Positions 47,812-60,165 of a DNA stretch of 64,000 nucleotides are shown piece by piece. The notes under the pieces are model-generated. The model was not told the DNA's origin, ran no database searches, and saw only the letters and a list, made by a program, of their open reading frames with translations. Position numbers and translations under genes: made by a program. How positions within the stretch are numbered: the stretch's first letter is position 1; each line of letters opens with the position of its first letter. Origin of the DNA: Notospermus geniculatus. Its lineage: Eukaryota; Nemertea; Pilidiophora; Heteronemertea; Lineidae. The stretch is taken from contig NMRB01000823.1 in assembly GCA_002633025.1 (NCBI GenBank), positions 35,575 to 99,574 on the forward strand. Direction: 5' to 3'.

Positions 47812-49001
47812 GAAAGCTGGTTCCGTGACAACTTCATACTTGACATGATGATGACGGAAACTGTGACCTCTATTCCAGTCAGCATGGCCAGGTTTGGGTG
47901 GAAAGAATCCGGGCGGAAGGTCGATACTTTGTTAAACATCACAACTGATTTTATGATGATGGTGACTTAGTTTCCTGCTGTGGCTTGTGTGAAAAGGAGG
48001 GTTCAGTTGAACTGAAACTTGATGGGAGAGAAAACTTTCTAATTGAGCAAGAAAATGAGAAAGGCCAAGCTGAAGACCATACACCATATAGGAGGCAGCA
48101 AGTTGCAGTAAGCTGATCTCCAGTGCTCTGAGTGGAAAGCAACCACCACCTGACACCAAGGACATTCCCGCAGGATTCAATCTAAGCCCTCGCTTGCATA
48201 TGAGGAGTGGTTCATTTTAAAGAAAGCATGCAGAAAAATAGTTGATATACGTATCTCGCATCCTATTCACCATGATGACAGCCCTGCCAAGAGTGCATAT
48301 CGTGATTACAAAGTTGATACTCAGAAGTCTAACAGACTTAGGTAGGGTTAACCTAAAACGGGCCCTTTGAAGTCAGGCTCCCCTGAATAGCCTAAGACAA
48401 AGCCTTTGTGCATCGCAAAAATATCATCAGACTCAGTGGATATTCTTTCATCAGATAATGAATCAAGAAGCTGAACCACAGCAAAGAAATGGCAAAGTCA
48501 CAAAGAGATCAAACAGAGCCTAACATAATTGGAAAACAGATTATGAGAGGGAGCTGTGTCTGTGCACAAGAGTTGTTCTGTCATAGTCAGAGTCGGAGAC
48601 AGCACTCCTGATCTCAAATAAATTTCAGGAACTTTTGCCCTTTCAGTAGATTATTCAAGTTCTCCCGGTTGGAAACACGAGTGAAGAAACATGGGATCAT
48701 ACTCACAGTAGACTGCTGACACCTTTCTTGGGCGATTTTAAGTTCACCTCCTTACTTCCATCGTAAGCAGGATTCTGTTATGTTTGTCACAGAATAACCA
48801 AATAATTATTGGCAGTGATGAGAGCCAGCATTGCAGAACATCAGTATGGTCATGGAAATACTTGTAATCAAGCTGCAAATTGCAAAGCCACAGTAAACGG
48901 GTGCTGTCAAAATACAGAAAAGTGCTGTGTTACTCTGCTGCCAGCAAAGTGCTGTCAGCATTTTTAACAGTGCACAGAGCCGGGGACGTATAATGAAGCA
49001 A
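47812..49001. other. Non-coding, nothing recognised
   Basis: Only short ORFs on the minus strand. No recognised domain or splice-bounded exon. Confidence 0.5.
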
Positions 49002-49155
49002 AATGCTGAAAAGCTGGCAAGCAACCTGACATTGCCTGAAACGTGGTCTCGAAGTCAACAATGCTGAAAAGCTTGCAAGCAACCTGAAACGTGGTCTCGA
49101 AGTCAACAATGCTGAAAAGCTTTCAAGCAACCTGAAACGTGATCTCGAAGTCAAC
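49002..49155. repeat. Tandem repeat, three units of 48-58 bp
   Basis: Units start at 49002 (58 bp, with a ten-base insertion), 49060 and 49108 (48 bp each). Each has AATGCTGAAAAGCT, CAAGCAACCTGAAACG and CTCGAAGTCAAC. Confidence 0.9.
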
Positions 49156-50414
<1,259 letters not shown>

Positions 50415-50477
50415 TCACTCACATTTTCATAGATGACAACACACACTTACCATGCTTACAAGGAGATGAAAGTTGCT

Positions 50478-50688
50478 CTGGTTATAGTATGCGTTGCCAT
50501 TGTTGGACCAAACTCTACACACCACAGACAAATCAAACTGCATGTCTGCAATGGCCTTCTTGCCGGGCCTTCTTGCACCCTTCTTATCAAAATGTTCCAC
50601 ATGATACATCAAACCCTTTCAACAGATTAAACCAGGACCTTCTGAAGAGAAGAGAAAGACCAGAAATTTTCTTTTTGTCACATTTTAC
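50478..50688. repeat. 0.2-kb duplication, copy 1
   Basis: CTGGTTATAGTATGCGTTGC through GTCACATTTTAC is repeated at 51202-51399. Copy 1 has 13 extra bases (GCCGGGCCTTCTT region near 50560). Confidence 0.9.
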
Positions 50689-50957
50689 AGGGTTCTGCCG
50701 ATGCTGGTCGGCGCCGGACGGCCCCGTCCAGGACGCAGAAATGCCGACCGGCACTCAGCCTAAAAGGAGTATTTTCCGACCAGCACGGTTTAAAAAAAAT
50801 GTTGAATAAAAATGTGTAGAACTTCAATAAAATCATCATAAGAGCAAGTAATCTCGTATTTGTGCCTATGATCGATCTGAATGGTGTGGTTATCATCATC
50901 ATAATTTATGCAGATTGAGCGAGTGATCTGGCGAACTAACGAAGTGTACCAAGAGAG
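50689..50957 (+). other. Haplotype-specific segment with polyadenylation-type signals
   Basis: The two copies part after CACATTTTAC. This one continues with a GC-rich stretch containing a pair of inverted TGCTGGTCGG / CCGACCAGCA motifs (50699-50708, 50777-50786). AATAAA follows at 50805 and 50826. An acceptor-like TTTTACAG precedes an open frame that ends with the stop at 50807. It could be a terminal exon, but I do not recognise the protein. Confidence 0.3.
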
Positions 50958-51200
50958 ATGCCCGCTACGCACACTATAATCACTTCCGAACTTCCTTTCT
51001 GTTCCCGCCATTCACAAAATGTGCTTCCCTCGGCGGGGCTTCCTGACACAGTTCTGACCAACGACAACAACGGCGGGATACTTTTGCAGTAGAGTGGATC
51101 GGGGTCATCTGACGCCAAACGAGGATGCTTTTATTGATAAAGAAGCTCATTATTTCGACTCTCAGGTGCCAGGAAATCGCATTTCAGCAAGTCTAGTTTT
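50958..51200 (+). pseudogene. Fragment of a DNA/RNA non-specific endonuclease, frame broken
   Basis: The frame containing 51094-51120 reads VDRGHLTPNEDAFIDKEAH. DRGH with a following L-P-N is the catalytic signature of the DNA/RNA non-specific nuclease family (beta-beta-alpha metal, EndoG/ENDOD1-like); its His is the general base. Just upstream, in a different frame, 51003-51077 reads LPSAGLPDTVLTNDNNGG, which resembles the region preceding DRGH in invertebrate members. The two parts are out of frame, and the upstream frame meets TAG at 51090-51092. Either there is a frameshift or an intron joins them. The rest of the domain (the N-A-P-Q segment) is not seen, because the sequence is cut at the N at 51201. 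It overlaps no other credible gene. Confidence 0.6.
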
Positions 51201-51201
51201 N

Positions 51202-51399
51202 CTGGTTATAGTATGCGTTGCCATTGTTGGACCAAACTCTACACACCACAGACAAATCAAACTGCATGTCTGCAATGGCCTTCTTGCACCCTTCTTATCA
51301 AAATGTTCCACATGATACATCAAACCCTTTCAACAGATTAAACCAGGACCTTCTGAAGAGAAGAGAAAGACCAGAAATTTTCTTTTTGTCACATTTTAC
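51202..51399. repeat. 0.2-kb duplication, copy 2
   Basis: Begins right after the N at 51201. It then continues into sequence unrelated to that after copy 1, so one haplotype carries an insertion here. Confidence 0.9.
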
Positions 51400-52065
51400 T
51401 GCTCAAGCCCATGAAGGTTGAGATTTTAAACCTCCAGCACCATTTCACAGCTTAGATCTGGTAATTAAACTTTCGACTGAGGTAACTAAATTCCCATGTC
51501 CGTGGGAGTCCCTGCATGTAAATTTAAGGGTAGAGACATGGTGTCACTGCCCGAAATATGGGTCCAAAACATGGATCTTCATCTAAAATCTCTTCCCGAA
51601 AAGGTATTTTACCCACCCATCAGAAACCCTCATGTCCAAATCAGTCACAACCAAGCAGCTGAATATCTGCCTGGTCTTGACTCATCAGGCAACTAATTTA
51701 CCCGAAAGCTGAGCTAATCCCTACATATCAAAGTGTCTCAGCTATCTGGTACTCTGCGATTTCTCCCCTCTGTCCCCAACTCCTAATCATCCGATGCCTA
51801 AGACCGCAAGGGTTTACCACAGCGAAAATCAGAAGCTAATCCTGTTAATGTAAGGTTCCTCTGCGCTTGGCTTGAGGATGGGGTATCTAGTCGCTCTTCC
51901 CCTAATCGACTGAGATTTGTCTGCGTCTTTTCCCGGGTTAGCCAAGTTCCCATTTTGTAGTGTCGATATCTCTCACCAGGGGCAGTTCTTCCAAAACTTT
52001 GAATTAGACTACCCCTTGTGCTCCTACTGCATTTCAATTACACCAAATAAACAACTTATTTTCTT
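51400..52065. other. Non-coding, nothing recognised
   Basis: No repeat family, RNA gene or credible exon seen. Confidence 0.5.
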
Positions 52066-52495
52066 GATGAATTAGGTAAGATCTACCAGGTAGCCTGGCA
52101 GGTTGGTAAATTAGGTACATGTACACGTAAGATCTACCAGGTAGCCTGACAGGTTGATGAATTAGGTTAAATCTACCAGGTAGCCTGACAGGTTGGTGAA
52201 TTAGGTAAGATCTACCGGGTAGCCTGACAGGTTGGTAAATTAGGTAAGATCTACCAGGTAGCCTGACAGGTTGGTGAATTAGGTAAGGTTCACCAGGTAG
52301 CCTGACAGATTGATGAATTAGGTAAGATCTACCAGGTAGCCTGACAGGTTGGTGAATTAGGTAAGGTTTACCAGGTAGCCTGACAGACTGGTGAATTAGG
52401 TAAGATCTACATGTACTACTACCAGGTAACTTGGCAGGTTGGGGAATTATGTTTTAAAAGATGTACCAGTTAGCATGACAGGCTGGTGAATTAAT
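52066..52495. repeat. 39-bp minisatellite, about ten units
   Basis: Consensus unit: GAATTAGGTAAGATCTACCA followed by GGTAGCCTGACAGGTTGGT. Inner units are close to identical. The outer ones (after about 52400) have insertions such as ACATGTACTACT. Confidence 0.92.
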
Positions 52496-54074
52496 CTCGG
52501 CGATTATAATAAAGACAAGAATGTCTCTAGTTATCAAAATGGGATTCGGAGAACTGGAAAACTCAAATGAATTGAAAACAGCCATCAAACCATCAAGCGA
52601 TTACCTTAAAGGGTAAAAACCAATACCAGTCAAAAACCACAGCACAAGCAACGTTGGAGAGATGACAGAACCCCTGCAGGCAGATTTGATGATACGAGTT
52701 CCAGCTGGTCGCGGGTATTTACCTGAAAACTTGATCCAATGCTGCCTAACATTACAATTATAACCACGAAGATTACCACCGCTATGAACATAATAATCCA
52801 TTACGACCATAATGGAAACTGATTTCTGGATCGCCTGTTTCATGTCAAGTTGAACCGAGCAGGTACACCTGAATGACAATGGTAGATAGATGCATCTCAG
52901 GAATATTTGCTGAAATTGGCTTTTGCCATCCACTATGGTATGGCCTTCGAGGAGGAGGAGGAGAAGGAGGGCGACGAACCCTGGGGGATAAATGATGATA
53001 ACTACCATGGTGGAGAAAGGAAGATTCTCCATTTTTGTCTTGGAGCATGGCTACTTGCACTTTGAAACTGACAAACAGGTAAATAAGTTTTCCCTCCATC
53101 CAAAGACCATGATGTGGTACAACAAATAAAGGCAAGCGTGAACCTGTGAACGAAATTAACATTTACAAACGTGCCTTCGCCATTGTACCGTCATAATCAA
53201 AGCGACAAAGGCATTCCCCAAACAAAGTTCCGACAAACAGGAATACTGCTTCAAGAAGCAAGTCTTAATGCTGTTCTTGAAGCATCAAAGATAAGTTTCC
53301 TTTCTGAGAGAAAAGCCATTGAATTCGAAAGTCTGGGGACAAAGATGGAGGAAGGTTTACCACCAAAGGCTTTAGTCTGCATGGGTTCTTTAACTAGATG
53401 GAGAGAATGGTACTGCAGCTACCTTGGGGAAGGGGAGAAAGCAACAAAGATCGTTCAAGTATTGGGGGGGGGGGAGATTGTGATGGGATTAGGAGGTAAG
53501 AATGAACAACGAGGGATATTATTCATTGTGCAGATCAGTAATCTGTGGGGGGGTGCAGGTTTGTTTTTGGCTTTGTTAAATGTACACGATCCTCATGATT
53601 TGAAGGACTTCGTCTTCAGTGAGCATCTCGCTCCCCACAACTAGCTCTACCAGACCCTTAGCTACATGTAGAGGGCACATTTTGAATGTAGACCTACATG
53701 TCCCAACAGACATTGAAAAAAAATGTCATGAGCCTTGGTTTAAGTGTATCATATCAACCAATCTAAAAATTTGTCCATTCCAAATGCACGAAAATGGTAG
53801 ACAGCATAATCTCCAGGCCTACTTCAAAAATAGGCAGGGTGCATTTGACATAGTTCAAAATGAGAGCAGGGCGAATTTGACTTAGATCAAAATGAGGGCA
53901 GGGAGAATTTTGTGACTTTATAAAGAGGGTGGGGTGCTGCTCCCCTGCGGCCGTGCTGAGCAAGGGTAGCAATGCCACCATCATGGGACTGATACCAAAA
54001 ACCTGTATGTTTCCTCAATATGCACTTTGCAGCACAGCAAGTAACTTGACATCAGCAATGTCCAAACTGATACA
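52496..54074. other. Non-coding; longest ORF 157 codons
   Basis: The 53171-53644 plus-strand ORF has low-complexity glycine stretches over a G run (about 53464) and no recognised family. A GGA-rich tract lies at 52950-52970. Several diverged GCAGGG phrases are at 53830-53935. I call no gene. Confidence 0.5.
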
Positions 54075-55177
54075 AAGCTCTCAACATTACCTCATCAAGG
54101 GGGCAAAAATAATGGGGGATTCTATCTCTCATATACTAATAATGTAATGGGATTTCAGCAAGAAAAGTGATCAACCCGATCTCTATTCTCCCAGATCATA
54201 CCTGTCGTGTATTCCTTAATCCTCCTATGATATAACTATTGTTCCGAAAGGCAAAAGTTGCACAAACTTCATCAGAAAAATCCTGTTTATTGGGAAAACT
54301 GATACAATGACATCGGCATAAGAAATAAGGATAAGTTTCAGGAGAAAAATTCTCGGCGACATTTGACATTCGGATCTCCTTTGTTAGCTAATAAGATCAG
54401 CATCAGATGTAAATCTGGACAAAGTTCGCAATTTTCAAGTGTCATTTGGGAAGGCAACTGACACCTGCATGCAAAAATATTCCAGGTTGTGCAGAGGATC
54501 ACCTTAGAATATCGGCTGTTATTCCTCTTGTATAATGTTCTCTAGTGTCAGAAAAAGTTGCAGTCCATGTTGACTAAGTATTTTTAAGTATAAGCCAAGG
54601 CTAAGGGAAGCGAGAAAAAGACTTGGACATCAGATCACCAATGGGATTACGAGATTATCTGCTTAGAATCTGCCGCCCTGCTGTTTCTGGATGTCATGCT
54701 AAAAGAGTATTGCATTTGTTTAATTGGCAGCCATCTGACAACCTTGCAGCACACGTCTAGAAGCAAAATGGCGATTACCATTTGAAAAAAGGCAGGGCTG
54801 TATGAGTGGTATTTAAACGCAGTAGCAGTAGCAAATTTTTTCAATTGAACTTATAGATTATGAGTGGTTGTCACATTTTCTTACAAGGTCAAGAGGCCAG
54901 GCAGTCTAGCGAAAAGTGAGGGCATGTTTCTCAGGGAGGTCCAGAGGGGGGCCATCTTCAGCACAGCCACGACCATCAAATGCCATCTAGCTCAGTAATG
55001 TTCAGGAACTGGCACGAACTGGCAGACCATAACGGCCAAGGCCAGATGCTGCAAGACATGAGATCTCTGACAAGGTGGCAAAGGTGCAATACCTGCATGC
55101 ATGGCAAACGAAAAGAATCTCAAGGACCATCTCTCACCCATACCCTACCTGAGTTGCATGACTTGGGAACACGGGTG
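54075..55177. repeat. 1.1-kb direct duplication, copy 1
   Basis: AAGCTCTCAACATTACCTC through GGGAACACGGGTG. It is repeated at 55179-56275 after the lone N at 55178. The first roughly 650 bases are almost identical; the rest shows indels. Confidence 0.95.
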
Positions 55178-55178
55178 N

Positions 55179-56275
55179 AAAGCTCTCAACATTACCTCAT
55201 CAAGGGGGCAAAAATAATGGGGGATTCTATCTCTCATATACTAATAATGTAATGGGATTTCAGCAAGAAAAGTGATCAACCCGATCTCTATTCTCCCAGA
55301 TCATACCTGTCGTGTATTCCTTAATCCTCCTATGATATAACTATTGTTCCGAAAGGCAAAAGTTGCACAAACTTCATCAGAAAAATCCTGTTTATTGGGA
55401 AAACTGATACAATGACATCGGCATAAGAAATAAGGATAAGTTTCAGGAGAAAAATTCTCGGCGACATTTGACATTCGGATCTCCTTTGTTAGCTAATAAG
55501 ATCAGCATCAGATGTAAATCTGGACAAAGTTCGCAATTTTCAAGTGTCATTTGGGAAGGCAACTGACACCTGCATGCAAAAATATTCCAGGTTGTGCAGA
55601 GGATCACCTTAGAATATCGGCTGTTATTCCTCTTGTATAATGTTCTCTAGTGTCAGAAAAAGTTGCAGTCCATGTTGACTAAGTATTTTTAAGTATAAGC
55701 CAAGGCTAAGGGAAGCGAGAAAAAGACTTGGACATCAGATCACCAATGGGATTATGACATTATCTGCTTAGAATCTGCCGCCCTGCTGTTTCTGGATGTG
55801 ATGCTAAAAGAGTATTGCATTTGTTTAATTGGCAGCCATCTGACAACCTTGCAGCTCGAGACCATAAAGCAGCAAAATGGTGATGACCATTTGAAAAAGG
55901 GCAATATGAGTGGTATTTAAACGCAGCAGCAAAATTTTTCAACTTATAGACTGTGAGTGGTTGTCACATTTTCTTACAAGGTCAAGAGACCAGGCAATCT
56001 GGTGTAAAGTGAGGGCATGTTTCTCAGGGAGGTCCAGAGGGCGGCCATCTTCAGCACAGCCACGACCATCAAATGCCATCTAGCTGCCATCTACTGGCAC
56101 GAACTGGCAGTAGACCATAACTGCCAAGGACAGACGCTACAAGACATGAGATCTCTGACAAGGTGGCAAAGGTGCAATACCTGCATGCATTTGCACTGCA
56201 AACGAAAAGAATCTCAAGAACCGTTTCTCACCCTACATGTACCCTACATGGGTTTGATGACCTGGGAACACGGGT
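55179..56275. repeat. 1.1-kb direct duplication, copy 2
   Basis: See 54075-55177. It differs in the 55850-56100 part by several small deletions and insertions. Confidence 0.95.
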
Positions 56276-56500
56276 GCACAAAAGACCGCCTAAGGAACCC
56301 CAGAGATGTAACTGGAACAGTGGGTGAGCCATTGTCACATTTTCTTGCACAATTTCTAGTCCAGCAGTTATCCAGGGCAGGTATCTAGGAAGATCCCAGG
56401 TACAGCATCAGAGAGCCTTTTCTGAAGCTTGTGATGGCAAGGAAAGCGACACATTGGTCATTGATGATAAGAAGACACTGCCCTGGAGTGGAGACGCCAA

Positions 56501-56629
56501 GGAAAACAGAAGCGAAAGGATGCCACAGCCACGGAAAACAGAAGCGAAAGGATGCCACAGCCAAGGAAAACAGAAGCGAAAGGATGCCACAGCCAAGGAA
56601 AACAGAAGCGAAAGGATGCCACCCCAAGG
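56501..56629. repeat. 32-bp minisatellite, four units
   Basis: Units GGAAAACAGAAGCGAAAGGA then TGCCACAGCCAA start at 56501, 56533, 56565 and 56597. Because 32 is not a multiple of three, each unit shifts frame, giving overlapping ORFs on both strands that I take as artefacts. Confidence 0.92.
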
Positions 56630-58390
56630 AAAAACAGACCCTTTTCCGACGAAGATTGTCCTTGGTTATGCGAGCCGCAGATGTCATCACCTCGTGGCCA
56701 TTTTACTGATAATATGATCTGAAGATTTTGAAGTGGGAATTGGCTTGTTAGGTGTAAACCTCGAGCAGCGAATGGATGTGCACCGGCAGTAATTGGTAAG
56801 ATGTGGTTATCAGTAGAGGGGAGAAAGTGTCACCAACATGGCAGATAGGATAAGAAAAGATATTGTTATGCAGAGAGACGCTTGGTGAGAAGAGAAGGGA
56901 ACTGGACGTCCTTGATATTTGAAGAATGCACAGGCCTTTTCAAGCTTTCACCACTTACCATGTTGGTATGAATGCAGGCTCAAAGATAATGCCAGTAATA
57001 ACAATGAAAGTCTTCCGCCATGGAGGGTATAATGGTAGTACCCTCAAAGGAACAGAAAAACGCCATTTTCTTTAACTTCATGGGGCTTTTGCTGATTTTG
57101 AAGAACTTAGTATCCTCAAGAAAATTCTGGCAGAGACCCTGTTAGTGCAGTTGAGTTACTGTTCACATGCACTCAACATGTAAATGTTCAAACATGGTCA
57201 GACTGTCTGCTTCCTTGACACTATTGTCCAGTGCAGTCAAGAACCTTGCGGCAAAGACAGAAAAACCCTTGTCATCCAAAGTGTCCAGTCACGAATCTAG
57301 GGGTGGTGAATAGACCAAAGCTTTTGGAACCCCGACTGCCAAAGGGGGTGTGCTGATAGAAGGTCACAGAAATATCAAAGTGCAGTACCATTTTTCGTTC
57401 TGTATCCAAGAAGTGGTATCTAATACTCAGCAGGCTGAGGTGTTGGTGAAGTCTCAAGAGCTGACTCCTAAAACAGCAAGGTCTGGCCAAAAACACAGAA
57501 TCTCTTCAGTACTAATCAGACACTGAAATGACTGTCAGTCAAATGACATGTCCGATTAATTTACAAACTGGTCAACTGTCTCAACTGGTCACAAATCTGA
57601 ATGCAGAACCAGGAAATATGGATTTCGAATGCAGAACCAGGAAATATGGATTTCGAGTGCAGAACCACGAAATATGGATTTCGAGATCACATACTAGTAC
57701 TTTACAAATTTTGCACAACGACATAAAAAGTACCTAAAAGTTCTGTCTGCAGTGGGAACCTTCTGATTTTTTTTAAAAAATATCTACAATCATGTTTGTC
57801 ATTAGAAATGCTTTTTCGTACGTAAAAATCACTAACAGAAAAATGATCCAATTGGCCAAATAGAATAGAAGATGGTATATTTCAGCTCCCCCCAACAACG
57901 CGAACTACTGTGTTTACAAAAAGAATGGTCCGTTGTAGCCCAGTGATTTTCTGAGGAAAAAACGGATTTTATAATTTGAATAACAATCTTGCAAAGTTCT
58001 AAAGAAATCGACAACAAAGACAACAGGAAACTTCTGACAGTGATCTCCTTTGCAGCAAAGAGGCTGGATTATAGAACTTTGAAGAAAATCTGGAGGGAGG
58101 ATGGTTACAAACAATAGCCAAGCAAAAAATAATACTGCTTAATAATGCAGAAGTTTCAGTCACCAAGTCCCAAAATGTCATCAATCTCAAGATTTTTAGT
58201 TTCTCAAGAGCAAGGTATTGAAATGGATTAATCTTGTTAGAAGCTATCTCTAGGGTCCTAAGTATCATTGGAAATATGAGACAAAAAACAAGGGGATGGA
58301 GCGCAGCGCCGAGATTGCGCCTCTAAAGTTTCGATATTGTTCTTCCTAATCCTACAGAGTGAAGTTTATAGATTATAGTCACCGTGGTTC
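56630..58390. other. Non-coding with one short tandem repeat
   Basis: Apart from the 28-bp repeat at 57599-57682, nothing recognised. Confidence 0.5.
57599..57682. repeat. 28-bp tandem repeat, three units
   Basis: Unit GAATGCAGAACCAGGAAATA then TGGATTTC, starting at 57599, 57627 and 57655. Confidence 0.93.
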
Positions 58391-58913
58391 ATCTTACATA
58401 TAATGTGCCAATACGTAACCATGGATACGGGAAAGTTTTCGTTCCGGCGCCTTCGCTCCTAATATGGAAGATCGATAGATATCGAGTTTCGTTAGAAAAG
58501 GGTCTCACGTGACGTATCACCGTTATTAGCCATCATAAACAGGTGAAGAAAGGAGAAAGGCTGCCTACCCATGCAGAAATATTTTCCTGATTAGTAGCGT
58601 CTTCTTGCGATGCGCAAACTGATATTGTGTCGCCCATGTGCAAAAAAGTTGACAATGGAAAAAAGATGTGCATTCTGAGATTAGGGGGCTAACGTAAATG
58701 TTTGGCGCTATTTTTATATGATTGGAATACATAGTTTTCATCCACAAGGGCAGTTGCCATTCAAGTTGCAGATTTGACCTGTGCACATACATCGCTGGAA
58801 TTGAATTTCTCTAAATCGTGAGAGGAGGTGGTCACGAAATCAGTTTTGAATAGCAAATATTTACCAAAAATTTAAAATCCAATCGTCAGTTCACAGTCAT
58901 TGCCAGTTGTTTA
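58391..58913. repeat. 0.52-kb duplication, copy 1
   Basis: The same 523 bases recur at 61977-62499 with equal length and almost no differences (for example ATCGAG against ATCTAG). It ends at the lone N at 58914. Confidence 0.95.
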
Positions 58914-58914
58914 N

Positions 58915-59378
58915 AATCTTCAGTCGTTCAGAAGTTACAGAGCGGAAGGGAACTTATGTGGTTTTTACAAAGCGCCCCCTAGAGGGCTGAAAAATGAATT
59001 AAATTGAAAACCCGTATGATATGTTATGTACCCGTGCTAGATGAGCCTACCATAAAAATTTCGTGAAATTCCATTCAGTATTAAAGGCGTGATTGCAGTT
59101 TTTGTGTTTTGGCTTTCGGCCCCCTGGTGGCAAAGTGGAGAATCAGATTTGGCCGATTCTTTCACGCGACACACCTTTGGCCCATGATACATCCCTCCAC
59201 CAAATATGAATCCAAAATCTTCAGTCGTTCTTAAGTTATAGAGCGGAAGGGACTAGTAGCGGCGAGCGCCGAGCGGCGAGCACCGAGCGGCGAGCACCGA
59301 GCGGCGAGCGCCGAGCGGCAGAGGCGCACGGACGGCCGGTATTTTCAAGTCCCCCTCCGAGGGCTCCGGGGGACAATG
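58915..59378. repeat. Interspersed repeat with CGCCCCCTAGAGG and an internal direct repeat
   Basis: AATCTTCAGTCGTTC followed by AAGTTA-AGAGCGGAAGGGA occurs at 58915-58951 and again at 59213-59249. Between them are GCGCCCCCTAGAGGGC and GGCCCCCTGGTGGCA. A related phrase (TTGGCCCCCTGACGTTCTAA) lies at about 13418 and 26378. It is present after copy 1 only, replacing 62500-63332 of copy 2. I take it to be a dispersed repeat, class unknown. Confidence 0.5.
59259..59320. repeat. 14-bp tandem repeat, 4.4 units
   Basis: GCGGCGAGCGCCGA / GCGGCGAGCACCGA units start at 59259, 59273, 59287 and 59301. This is the most GC-rich spot in the window. Confidence 0.92.
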
Positions 59379-59382
59379 ACAA

Positions 59383-60165
59383 AAACGTATGAAAGTTTAA
59401 GAAATGCTAGTGCCCTCCAATGCAGAAAGCTAGTATTGTCCCAAAAGACCTACTGCAAGATTTGTGTGTCAAAGTTTTCAGCATTCGCCATGAGATGAAT
59501 AAATAGCAAGAAGGCAACCAAACTGATGTCAAGCCAATGTAGGTCATATGAATAAAGAATAGCAAATATTTTTACTTGACTTTTGCGATACAAACGCACT
59601 ATGCAGTGCTGTACAAATCTGAAGTAAAAGCATTTGCTTGTCTTCATTCATATGACCCAATGATGATAATGATGAAACCAATCTATGTAGAGCAACTCCA
59701 CGTCGATGAGCAAAAACAGAGACAAAGGTAGATTTACTCATCTTATCATTTCATGATAATTGTCATTCTAAATTTGGAAAAGATATTAAAGTCACACTCT
59801 ATTGAATTCAGAAAGTCCTTACATGTACATCCCCCAACGTTAGTCGAGTGTAAAATGTATATGCTCTATCTTCATACATTAGAGCTCTGCCAGTTTTTTC
59901 AATGTGTGGGGAAAATTAGGGCCTGATTCTTTGAAGTACGTATTAGGCAAGCATTTTAGGGAGATTCACGAGGTTATTAGACCTCTTTCTGCACTCTCCT
60001 ATAACACTTTGAAGATGCTGTAAAATTCAATACAGAGGGGCTTTATAAAGCAAGAACCAAGCTCAAAATTTCTGGTGTAATCTTCCCAGGATAAAAGTGA
60101 TGTCAGCACATTTTAAGGGTTAATGCTGCAACCTTGGACGAGGCAGCTGACACATCCCTAAATTG
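59383..60165. repeat. 0.78-kb duplication, copy 1
   Basis: GAATGACAAAAAC-type start, then AAGAAATGCTAGTGCCCTCC onwards. It is repeated at 63333-64000 and beyond the window edge. It contains the TTAAAGCC-family copy at 59786-60045. Copy 1 has an extra stretch at about 59535-59660. Confidence 0.9.
59786..60045 (+). mobile_element. TTAAAGCC family, copy 4
   Basis: The left end TTAAAGTCACACTCTATTGA and the right end TCAATACAGAGGGGCTTTA are imperfect inverted repeats. The middle shares AAGTACGTATTAGGCAAGCA with the copies at 34058 and 38338. Confidence 0.7.

Noticed and set aside
50427-50612. Calling the ORF upstream of the hyccin exon as coding
   Set aside because: It does not match the hyccin N terminus and has a frame-changing difference between copies; kept only as a finding.
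52066-52495. CRISPR-like array
   Set aside because: Units are contiguous with no variable spacers, and the context is eukaryotic; it is a minisatellite.
53171-53644. 157-codon plus-strand ORF
   Set aside because: No recognised domain. It crosses a G homopolymer giving glycine runs, and there is no supporting duplicate or splice sites.
56431-56717. Basic, repetitive proteins on several frames
   Set aside because: They are translations of a 32-bp minisatellite, open in several frames on both strands.
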